Shown one piece after another: positions 40,482 to 48,800 of a DNA stretch of 64,000 nucleotides; within the stretch, counting starts at the first letter, position 1, and every line of letters starts with the position of its first letter. The notes under the pieces were generated by a model. The model ran no database searches. It was not told the DNA's origin and was given only the letters and a program-made list of their open reading frames with translations. The DNA comes from Sorangium cellulosum So0157-2 (lineage in GTDB: Bacteria > Myxococcota_A > Polyangia > Polyangiales > Polyangiaceae): positions 8,756,001 to 8,820,000 of the forward strand of contig NC_021658.1 in the NCBI RefSeq assembly GCF_000418325.1. The letters are read 5' to 3'. The position numbers and the translations under genes are program-made.

Positions 40482-41030
40482 GTGTGGCTCGAAGCCATCA
40501 TCACGCGGGAGGATCTCGCCCAGGTCTTGGGCGAGTTCCTGCCTGTGAAAATTCACCTGGACGACGATGACAAGACCGACCGCTGGCTCTACCTCGGCAA
40601 GGCGACCGAGATCACCTTGGTCGAGGACATGGGCCTGCGCGTCACCTGTCCCGCGGAGCTGAAGTGGTCCATCGTTGGCGTGAACCCCACCATCAAGCTC
40701 GACGAGCTCAGGGTGATGATCACCCCGGAGATCATCGAGAGGAACAAGGGGAACGTCCTCGCGTTCAACGTCGAGCTCGAGGAGGCCGACATCCGCGGCA
40801 TCCCCTCGATCATCGACCATACCATCATGAGGGCCGTCAACTCGGCGCTTGCGAACAAGAAGCCTGAGTGGAACTTCACGAAGACGCTCACGCACACCGT
40901 AGGTCTCCCCTCCAACCTCGAGCCGATCGAGGGGCTGCACATCGGGGTCGCCTGGGGCAAGCGGCGTATCAGTCAGGACGCGCTGGTGCTCGTGGTCTCC
41001 TTCAAGCTCAATTTCGTGCGAAACGATTGA
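40482..41030 (+). CDS. Conserved-looking soluble protein of unknown function
   Basis: 182 residues from GTG 40482 (VWLEAIITREDLAQVLGEFL). Alternating strands and helices, with no signal or membrane span. Tracts such as LVEDMGLRVTCPAELKWSIV and ITPEIIERNKGNVLAFNVEL suggest a lipid- or membrane-binding beta-sandwich resembling BPI/SMP-like proteins in strand pattern, but I cannot assign it. It is 10 nt after the YtxH-type gene, hence co-transcribed, and may act with it at the membrane. A strong intrinsic terminator follows. Confidence 0.75.
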   Translation: MWLEAIITREDLAQVLGEFLPVKIHLDDDDKTDRWLYLGKATEITLVEDMGLRVTCPAELKWSIVGVNPTIKLDELRVMITPEIIERNKGNVLAFNVELEEADIRGIPSIIDHTIMRAVNSALANKKPEWNFTKTLTHTVGLPSNLEPIEGLHIGVAWGKRRISQDALVLVVSFKLNFVRND

Positions 41031-41057
41031 GGCTCCGCCTCTCAGGGACAATCCCCG

Positions 41058-41096
41058 ACGCCCCGCCCCCCGGGCCTCCGGTGGGCGGGGCGTTTT
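41058..41096 (+). terminator. Intrinsic terminator after the YtxH-type operon
   Basis: ACGCCCCGCCC pairs with GGGCGGGGCGT through a 14-nt loop, followed by TTTT. It begins 28 nt after the stop codon and is the cleanest rho-independent terminator in the window. Confidence 0.85.
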
Positions 41097-41208
41097 CGAT
41101 CGCGTGACTCGGGACGCGGCGAGCAGCTCAACCGCAGTCCCCCACAAAGAGTGCTGGTGGGGCGCTAACTCTCGGTCGCTGTCCGAGCGGCTCCGCGGCT
41201 CACCCCCA

Positions 41209-41373
41209 GGCCCCCGGAGGGGGTGTTGGTGGGGCGGCCCGGCGCGGGGGATGGGCCGATGTCTGAGCCCTGGATGTTACCTCTCCGGCGCTTGCGCCGG
41301 AGGGGTAACATCCAGGGCGAGTCCGGCGGGGCCCCCGCGCCGGGCCGCCCCACCAACACCCCCTCCGGGGGCC
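41209..41373. repeat. 165-bp long palindrome between convergent genes
   Basis: Two nested inverted repeats. The outer arms, 42 nt each, are perfect complements (41209-41250 with 41332-41373, beginning GGCCCCCGGAGGGGG). The inner arms, 25 nt each, have one mismatch (41267-41291 with 41294-41318, beginning GCCCTGGATGTTACC) and a 2-nt loop. It lies between the terminator above and the end of the M50-like gene. A partial echo, agtgctggtggggcg, precedes it near 41151. No transposase is present. Confidence 0.92.
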
Positions 41374-41398
41374 GTTCAGCCCGGCAAAGCCCTCTCGC

Positions 41399-42520
41399 CT
41401 ACCCCGCCTGCGCCGCCGCCAGCCGGATCCTCCCGAGCCTCCCCCCGCGCCCCCGCGTGAGCGCCCCCGCGATATCCGAGTGCTTCACGAGCCCCAGGTA
41501 GCTCTCCCCGTCGAACACCGCGACCACCGGCGTGTTCTTCTCGACCATCTTCCGCCCCACCTCGTCGAGCGACACGTCCGCCGCCACCCGCGGCACGTCG
41601 CAGCGCATGATCCACGCGATGAACGCCCCCTCCTCGCCGGCCGCCAGCGCGCGCATCACGTCCGTGCGCGTCACGATCCCGATCACGCGATCCTCGTAGA
41701 CCACCGGGAAATCGGGCTCCTGGCTCGTCAGGATGCGCCGCGCGGCATCGCCCACGAGCTCGCCGGGCCACAGCTGGACCGCCCGGCCCTCGAGCCGGCG
41801 CGCCTCGGCCGACGCGACAGGCGCCCTCACCGCCTGCGCCGCGCTCCACTCCCGCCGCGCCCCGAGGAACAGCAGCGCCGACAGCAGCGCGATGAAGAGC
41901 TGACCGCCGATCAGGGCGATGAAGAACAGCACGGCCGCCATCGCCTGCCCGAGCGTCGCCGCCAGCGACGTCGCGAGCCAGGTGCCGGTGAGCGGCGACA
42001 GCGCCTCGCGCAGCACCCGCCCCCCCTCGAGCGGCAGCGCGGGCAACAGGCCGAGCATCGCGATCCCCAGGTTCGCACTGGCGATCCACACGACCGCCGT
42101 CTCGCGCGACGGCGCCTCGACGGCCTGAAGCACCGACGCCCACCGGAGCTCCCCCGCCCCGTGCAGGGCCTCCGCGGCCAGGAAGACGATCACCGCCAGC
42201 GCGAAGTTCGCCGCCAGGCCGAGCGCGCCGCTCTGCGCCCACCCCGCGTCCGGCCGCGAGCGCCTCGCGATCGCCCCGATCGGCGAGAGCAGCACCTCGC
42301 TCACCCGCAGGCCGAGCTGCCGCGCCACGAGCCCGTGGACGAGCGCCTGCAGCGCCACGCACCCGAGCAGCGCCGCCCCCAGCGCGCATCCGAAGAGCGC
42401 GCCGCTCCCGCCGTGCCGCGCCCCCCACTGGAGCGCCCCGATCGGGATGAGCAGGCCGAACGCCGCGTGCGCGACAACATCGATTCCGCCAACCCGCGTG
42501 ATCCTGATGACCCAATTCAT
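41399..42520 (-). CDS. Site-2-protease-like (M50) membrane protein with two CBS domains, catalytic motif lost
   Basis: 373 residues. The M50 membrane fold is recognisable: GGIDVVAHAAFGLLIPIGAL (usual LDVxVHW region), then LQALVHGLVARQLGL where the zinc motif HExxH should be, and MLGLLPALPLEGGRVLREAL where NPxPxLDGG is usual. Here HExxH reads His62-Gly-Leu-Val-Ala66, and the distal Asp reads Glu, so the zinc site is destroyed. Two CBS domains follow (FPVVYEDRVIGIVTRTDVMR; TPVVAVFDGESYLGLVKHSD) that usually bind adenine nucleotides. A nucleotide-sensing pseudoprotease is the best reading. AGGAG 9 nt before the ATG fixes the start. Confidence 0.85.
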   Translation of the reverse strand: MNWVIRITRVGGIDVVAHAAFGLLIPIGALQWGARHGGSGALFGCALGAALLGCVALQALVHGLVARQLGLRVSEVLLSPIGAIARRSRPDAGWAQSGALGLAANFALAVIVFLAAEALHGAGELRWASVLQAVEAPSRETAVVWIASANLGIAMLGLLPALPLEGGRVLREALSPLTGTWLATSLAATLGQAMAAVLFFIALIGGQLFIALLSALLFLGARREWSAAQAVRAPVASAEARRLEGRAVQLWPGELVGDAARRILTSQEPDFPVVYEDRVIGIVTRTDVMRALAAGEEGAFIAWIMRCDVPRVAADVSLDEVGRKMVEKNTPVVAVFDGESYLGLVKHSDIAGALTRGRGGRLGRIRLAAAQAG

Positions 42521-42927
42521 GGCGCGTTGCTCCTGGACTCCCGCGCAGGCAGCTGCACAGAGCAGGCGGGGCAGTTACGACCTGCCACGCCCCCATTCCC
42601 CCGAGGGGCGTGGCCAAACCTCGTCGCGCGGTCGACGGCAGACGGGCCAAGTGCCGGATCTTTCTGTTTTCGCTGCAAAGCACATGCCGCTTTCCTGCGC
42701 CTGCCGGCGAGCGGCGCGACCCCGGGCACAGCGGTTGGGCCCCGGCGCGCGACGGAGCGCGCGGACAGGCGTGGAGGCCTGTTCCGCGCGTCGAAGGTGC
42801 CATCGACTCGACGGGTGCGAGGCGGGACGCTCACGCGACGGTGACGCTCCGGAAGAGCGCGCCGGCGTCCATCGCCCCAGCCTCGGCGTCGCGGTGTGGC
42901 GTTCCGCTACGTAGCGGGCGCGCACCG
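42521..42927. other. Intergenic, about 410 bp, no gene seen
   Basis: Lies between the M50-like gene start and the MscS gene end. The only lower-GC patch, 42655-42685, lies about 150 nt before the M50-like ATG and is the likely promoter area. Reading frames here show no protein-like composition. Confidence 0.45.
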
Positions 42928-44109
42928 TCACGACTTCACATCGGCCACCCCGTCGGCCGCTCCAGCCCGCCGCGCCCGACCCGAGGCCGGACCGCGCCGC
43001 TCGACCGCCTCGACGACAGGAGCCGCCCGCGAGAAGCGCTCCTGCGGCAGGTACATCCCCTCCTCGAGCTCCTGGACCCACCGGAGCATCTCCTCGCGAA
43101 CCCAGCACCGCAGATCGAACAGCTGCCCAGAGTCGCGGGCAGAGACGAGAAAACGCACCTCGATCGTGCGCTCTGTCACGTTCGTGACCTGGACGGCCTT
43201 TACCCGCTTGTCCCAGAGCTCGCTGTTCGGGAGGATGGACTCGAAGTGCCGCCGCACGGCGTCCACCGGCGTGCGGTAATCCACGTAGATCTCGACGGTG
43301 CCCAGCTTCTCCGATCCGTGCTTCGTCCAGTTCTGGAACGACTGGTCGAGGAGCCGCGCGGTGGGGACGATGAGCCGCCGCTCGTCCCAGATCTTCATGA
43401 CCACGTGGGTCAGCCGGATCTCCTCGATCGTCCCGAACTCACCGTCCACCACGACCTTGTCGCCGAGATCGATCGGCCGGGTGAACAGGATGTGGAGGCC
43501 CGACAGGATCGCGCCCACCGGCTTCTGCGCCGCCAGGCCGAGCACGACGCCCGCGATGCCGGCGGAGGCCAGGAGCGACACGCCGACGTTCCTCACCGTC
43601 TCGAAATTCAGGAGCACGAGCGCGCCCGCCACGATCACGATGATCACCCGCGCGACCCGCTCGAGCACGCGGGCCTGCGTGCGCAGCCCGCGGGACGACT
43701 CGCTCCCCTCCTGGAGGTGCCGCAGGGCGCGCGCGTCCAGCACCTCGGTGAGGATCCCGACGAGGCGCATGAGCAGCCACGCCACGCCGCCGATGAACAG
43801 CGCCGAGAGCAGCGATCGCAGATCGGCCACGAGCTCCTGCCCGAGCCGCGTCATCTTCGCGAGGCCGGCCGTCAGGACGATCCCGAGACAAAGCGTCACG
43901 GGGCCAATTGCCGCGTCGAGTGTTTTTTCGTCCCATGGCGTCGCCGTCCGTCGCACGACGAGCGAGCCGGCGCGCCGGAACAGGCCCACTGCCAGCCGAG
44001 CGAGCGCGAAGCCGACCGGAACGCTCGCCGCGACGATCGCCCACTGCCATAGGCCGTCCGCCGGGAGCCCCAGCCGGGCGCCAAGCGATTCGAAGTTCGA
44101 GTTCTGCAT
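42928..44109 (-). CDS. MscS-family mechanosensitive channel
   Basis: 393 residues forming a pressure-relief channel. Four or so membrane helices come first. Then comes the pore helix GVSLLASAGIAGVVLGLAAQ with its Gly/Ala pattern, followed by ILSGLHILFTRPIDLGDKVV, the beta domain GEFGTIEEIRLTHVVMKIWD, and IVPTARLLDQSFQNWTK, all diagnostic of MscS. The C-terminal alpha/beta vestibule domain is followed by a short Ala/Arg-rich tail. AAGGAG 9 nt before the ATG. The N-terminal extra helices place it among the mid-sized MscS channels. Confidence 0.93.
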   Translation of the reverse strand: MQNSNFESLGARLGLPADGLWQWAIVAASVPVGFALARLAVGLFRRAGSLVVRRTATPWDEKTLDAAIGPVTLCLGIVLTAGLAKMTRLGQELVADLRSLLSALFIGGVAWLLMRLVGILTEVLDARALRHLQEGSESSRGLRTQARVLERVARVIIVIVAGALVLLNFETVRNVGVSLLASAGIAGVVLGLAAQKPVGAILSGLHILFTRPIDLGDKVVVDGEFGTIEEIRLTHVVMKIWDERRLIVPTARLLDQSFQNWTKHGSEKLGTVEIYVDYRTPVDAVRRHFESILPNSELWDKRVKAVQVTNVTERTIEVRFLVSARDSGQLFDLRCWVREEMLRWVQELEEGMYLPQERFSRAAPVVEAVERRGPASGRARRAGAADGVADVKS

Positions 44110-44507
44110 GGGTCTGCTCCTTCAACCAGCGCCGCGCGCCGTCAGGCCAGGCCCCCTGGGGCACGGAACACCCCGCCACGCCCTGCGCGCGCGACGGGCT
44201 CAGGCCGTGACGCAGCGAGGCGCGACGGGCTCAGCCATCTTGTGCGCGGCGTCGCACGGCACAGGGCGTGCCGCCGAGTTCGCTCCCGCATTTCCCGCGG
44301 GATGTCCGGCACGCTCTGCGCGAGCCGCCGAGATCGCGATTGCACGGTGGAGGCAGCGTTGCCACGCTGCGACAAATCGCTACACCGCAGCTCTACGTCG
44401 CCCTTTGGCGTCCGTTCAAGGGACCCGCGCTCGCGCGGCATGCGGTGTGCAGCTGAACTGGTCAGAGAATCGAGATCGGCTGAAGAAACGCGGCAAAGGA
44501 CTCGTTT
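44110..44507. other. Intergenic, about 400 bp, divergent region
   Basis: Between mscS and the repeat protein. It holds a direct repeat cgcgacgggctcag (near 44189 and 44221), an inverted repeat CGGCAC-N5-GTGCCG (44257-44273), and a weak sigma-54-like box CGGCATG-N4-GTGCA (44436-44451). No gene seen. Confidence 0.4.
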
Positions 44508-45227
44508 ATGTCAGAGCGCAGAAGCCAGGTCGATGATTTCGCGCGGCTCACCGAGGAGACCGAGCGGCTCGCGAGGCACGTCGAGGATCTCCGGCTCCGG
44601 ATCGCGGCGACGACCGCGAAGCGGCGTGCATCGTCCGGCATGCTCCCTGCGCAGAACGCTGCCGCCATCGAGGGGCCTCACGGCTCGCCCTCGGAGCGGC
44701 CGCTCCACGGCCCGATCTCCGAGCGGCCGCCCCACGGCTCGCCCTCGGAGCGGCCGCCCCACGGCTCGCTCTCGGAGCGGCCGCCCCACGGCTCGCTCTC
44801 GGAGCGGGTGTACCGATCGATCTCGGACCGGCCGTACGACGCCGCCGAGCGGGCCCACGACGCTGCCGCGGAGCGGGCCTACGACCTCGCTGCCGAGCGG
44901 GCCGACGACGCCCCGGAGCGCGCCTGTGACGCCCCGGAGCGCGCCTATGACGCGACGGAGCGGCCGCACGACGCCGCGACGGAGCGGCCGCACGGCGCCG
45001 CGACGGAGCGGCCGCGGCCCCGTCACTCCCCGTTCCCCGAGCGCACCTCGTGCCTCGCGAACGTGTCCCGGTGGCTGCCGCCGCTGAGGCCGGCGCGAGA
45101 GATCACGGAATCGGGCATCCACGAGCGGGTGGGAGAGGCAGGGCGCTACTGCATCGTCACGCCACGGAAGCAGCCCGGCGGCGCTCTCCTGCCGAGACGC
45201 CGGCCCCCCAAGGCCGACGTGGCCTGA
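44508..45227 (+). CDS. Repeat-rich protein with N-terminal coiled coil
   Basis: 239 residues. Residues 1-45 (VDDFARLTEETERLARHVED) form a charged helical, coiled-coil-like segment. The centre is low-complexity: about five copies of the nonapeptide SERPPHGSx, encoded by 27-bp repeats, then acidic repeats of the form ERAYDAxxERAxDA, encoded partly by 24-bp repeats. The tail is basic. AAAGGA lies 9 nt before the ATG. Repeats are imperfect and in frame, which argues for real translation. No known family; it might be a polyampholyte linker or phase-separating scaffold (inference). Confidence 0.6.
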   Translation: MSERRSQVDDFARLTEETERLARHVEDLRLRIAATTAKRRASSGMLPAQNAAAIEGPHGSPSERPLHGPISERPPHGSPSERPPHGSLSERPPHGSLSERVYRSISDRPYDAAERAHDAAAERAYDLAAERADDAPERACDAPERAYDATERPHDAATERPHGAATERPRPRHSPFPERTSCLANVSRWLPPLRPAREITESGIHERVGEAGRYCIVTPRKQPGGALLPRRRPPKADVA

Positions 45228-45856
45228 GGCAGCGCCTCGACCAACCCCCGCACCAGCGCGCGACACCCACGGCCCGCACCAGCCCACGAGGCCCGCGCCG
45301 GCGCGCAACAGCCGCGCCCGCGCGCAACAGCCGCGCCGACACGAACGCGCCTCGCTCCTCGCCCTGGCCGCACCTCCCCTCGCCACATGGCCCGCGACCC
45401 GACCGCGCGGCCTGCCACGGAATCCCACGAGGAGCGACTCGAGAAGCGCGCGGCCAGCGCGGCGCGATGCTTGCCCGGCTGCGCGCCTGCGTAGTATACG
45501 AACCCATGCTCGTGCGCGGTGGGCGCAGACGCGCATGGCCACCGTGCCTCGAAGCCTGAACCCGATGGGACCCGACGGAATCTGCGCGGTCGGGCAGCGA
45601 CAACCCCGCCCCCGGGCGGCGCGCGGCGTCCGGCGGAAGCCCGAGGCGGCCGACGATCCCGCCCCCCGGACGAGAGGGCCAGTCCTCCTCTCGCCCTCTC
45701 GCCGCCTCGCGGCGGCGCCCCGGCGCCCGAGCGGCGCGCCGGGGCGCCCGATCCCACCGCTCTCGGCGCCCCGGGTTCCCTCCGCGCCCGGGGCGCGCCC
45801 TCGTTTCCCTTCACCGATCGGCCCTGACGGCAATGCAGGGCCAGGAGAACAGCGGC
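45228..45856. other. Intergenic, about 630 bp, candidate promoter of the hybrid kinase
   Basis: Leader region of the hybrid kinase gene. A sigma-70-like TTGCCC-N18-TATACG lies at 45471-45500. A 19-bp near-tandem duplication, gcgcgcaacagccgcgccc, sits at 45301-45338. If the promoter is used, the leader is about 350 nt. A 111-codon plus-strand frame at 45535 is Pro/Arg-rich and overlaps the kinase start, so I do not call it. Confidence 0.4.
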
Positions 45857-48800
45857 ATGGAGCAGCGTAGCGACCTCGACAAGGCCCGCAGAGCGAAGGC
45901 TGGCAATGGCAAGAGCAAGAAGGGCGCGTCCGGCGAGGGGTCGCACGGCGCCGCGCGCGCGAGGAAGGCCCCCGCGGCGGAGCACCCCCGCGCCGCGGCG
46001 CCCATCGAGCGCGACGGGCTCGACCGGCGGACGCTGCTGACGTCGCTGATGAGCCTCAAGAAGGGCGATTTCTCGGTGCGGCTGCCCGTCGACTGGCTGG
46101 GGCTCGACGGGAAGATCGCGGACACCTTCAACGAGGTCGTCGAGCTCAACGAGAAGATGGCGAAGGAGCTCCACCGCCTCAGCCGCGTGGTCGGCAAGGA
46201 AGGCCAGCTCTCGCAGCGCGCCTTCATCGGCGAGGTGAACGGCGCGTGGGGCGAGGAGATCGCGTGCATCAACGCGCTGATCGGCGATCTCGTGCACCCC
46301 ACCGCCGAGACGGCGCGCGTCATCGGGGCCGTCGCCAAGGGCGATCTCTCGCAGACGATGGCCCTCGAGGTCGACGGCAGGCCGCTCGACGGCGAGTTCC
46401 TCCGGACGGCCAAGACCGTCAACACGATGGTCGAGCAGCTGGGCTCCTTCGCGTCCGAGGTGACGCGCGTCGCGCGCGAGGTCGGCACCGAGGGGAAGCT
46501 CGGCGGACAGGCCGACGTCCGCGGCGTCGCGGGCACCTGGAAGGACCTCACCGACTCCGTCAACTCGATGGCGTCGAACCTCACGGCCCAGGTGCGCAAC
46601 ATCGCGACCGTCACCACCGCCGTCGCCAACGGCGACCTGTCCAAGAAGATCACCGTCGACGTCAAGGGCGAGATCCTCGAGCTCAAGGACCCCATCAACA
46701 CTATGGTCGATCAGCTCCGCTCGTTCGCCTCCGAGGTCACGCGCGTCGCGCGCGAGGTCGGCACCGAAGGAAAGCTCGGCGGCCAGGCCGACGTCCGCGG
46801 CGTCGCAGGCGCCTGGAAGGACCTCACCGACTCCGTCAACTCGATGGCCGGCAACCTCACGGCCCAGGTGCGCAACATCGCCGCCGTCACCACCGCCGTC
46901 GCGAAGGGGGATCTCTCCAAGAAGATCACTGTCGACGTCAAGGGCGAGATCCTCGAGCTCAAGGACACCATCAACACGATGGTCGATCAGCTGAGCTCCC
47001 TCGCGGCCGAGGTGACGCGCGTCGCCCGCGAGGTCGGCACCGAAGGGAAGCTCGGCGGCCAGGCCGACGTCCGCGGCGTCGCCGGCACCTGGAAGGACCT
47101 CACCGACTCCGTCAACTCGATGGCCGGCAACCTCACGGCCCAGGTGCGCAACATCGCCGCCGTCACCACCGCCGTCGCGAAGGGGGATCTCTCCAAGAAG
47201 ATCACTGTCGACGTCAAGGGCGAGATCCTCGAGCTCAAGGACACCATCAACACGATGGTCGATCAGCTGAGCTCGCTCGCGGCCGAGGTGACGCGCGTCG
47301 CCCGCGAGGTCGGCACCGAAGGGAAGCTCGGCGGCCAGGCCGACGTCCGCGGCGTCGCCGGCACCTGGAAGGACCTCACCGACTCCGTCAACTCGATGGC
47401 CGGCAACCTCACGGCCCAGGTGCGCAACATCGCCGCCGTCACCACCGCCGTCGCGAAGGGGGATCTCTCCAAGAAGATCACTGTCGACGTCAAGGGCGAG
47501 ATCCTCGAGCTCAAGGACACCATCAACACGATGGTCGATCAGCTGAGCTCGCTCGCGGCCGAGGTGACGCGCGTCGCCCGCGAGGTCGGCACCGAAGGGA
47601 AGCTCGGCGGCCAGGCCGACGTCCGCGGCGTCGCCGGCACCTGGAAGGACCTCACCGACTCCGTCAACTCGATGGCGTCGAACCTCACGGCCCAGGTGCG
47701 CAACATCGCGACCGTCACCACCGCCGTCGCCAACGGCGACCTGTCCAAGAAGATCACCGTCGACGTCAAGGGCGAGATCCTCGAGCTCAAGGACACCATC
47801 AACACGATGGTCGACCAGCTCAACTCCTTCGCCTCCGAGGTCACGCGCGTCGCCCGCGAGGTCGGCACCGAGGGGAAGCTCGGCGGACAGGCCGACGTCC
47901 GCGGCGTCGCCGGCACCTGGAAGGACCTCACCGACAACGTGAACTCGATGGCCGGCAACCTGACGAACCAGGTGCGCGGCATCGCGAAGGTCGTGACCGC
48001 GGTCGCCAACGGCGATCTCAAGCGCAAGCTGATCGTCGACGCGAAGGGCGAGATCGCCGCGCTCGCGGACACGATCAACGGCATGATCGAGACGCTCGCG
48101 ACGTTCGCGGATCAGGTGACCACGGTGGCGCGCGAGGTCGGGGTCGAGGGCAAGCTCGGCGGCCAGGCGAGCGTGCCCGGCGCGGCCGGCACCTGGAAGG
48201 ACCTCACCGACAACGTGAACCAGCTCGCGGCGAACCTCACGACGCAGGTCCGCGCGATCGCCGAGGTGGCCACCGCCGTCACCAAGGGCGACCTCACCCG
48301 GTCGATCAAGGTCGAGGCGCAGGGCGAGGTCGCGGCGCTGAAGGACAACATCAATGAGATGATCCGGAACCTCAAGGACACGACGCTGAAGAACAGCGAG
48401 CAGGACTGGCTCAAGACCAACCTCGCCAAGTTCTCGCGCATGCTCCAGGGGCAGAAGGATCTCCTCACCGTCGGCCGCCTCATCCTGTCCGAGCTCGCCC
48501 CGGTGGTCACGGCGCAGCAGGGCGTCTTCTACATCATGGACTCCTCCCGGGAGGAGCCCGTCCTCAAGCTGCTCGCGAGCTACGCGTTCAAGGAGCGCAA
48601 GCACGTCGACAACCAGTTCAAGCTCGGCGAGGGGCTCGTCGGGCAGTGCGCGCTCGAGAAGGAGAAGATCCTCCTCGTCAACGCGCCGCCCGACTACATC
48701 ACGATCACGAGCGGCCTCGGCGAGGCGCCCCCGGTCAACATCATCGTGATGCCCGTGATCTTCGAGGGGCAGGTCAAGGCCGTCATCGAGCTCGCGTCGC

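Noticed and set aside
41165..41501. Two similar small peptides encoded on opposite strands
   Set aside because: They are mirror images produced by the long palindrome, not a duplicated gene pair.
44436..44451. Sigma-54 promoter for the repeat protein (CGGCATG-N4-GTGCA)
   Set aside because: The GG/GC register fits, but the -24 box is poor and such matches are common at this G+C content; kept only as a note in the intergenic entry.
45535..45870. A 111-codon plus-strand gene in front of the hybrid kinase
   Set aside because: Pro/Arg-rich composition, no ribosome site, overlap with the kinase start; more likely leader DNA.
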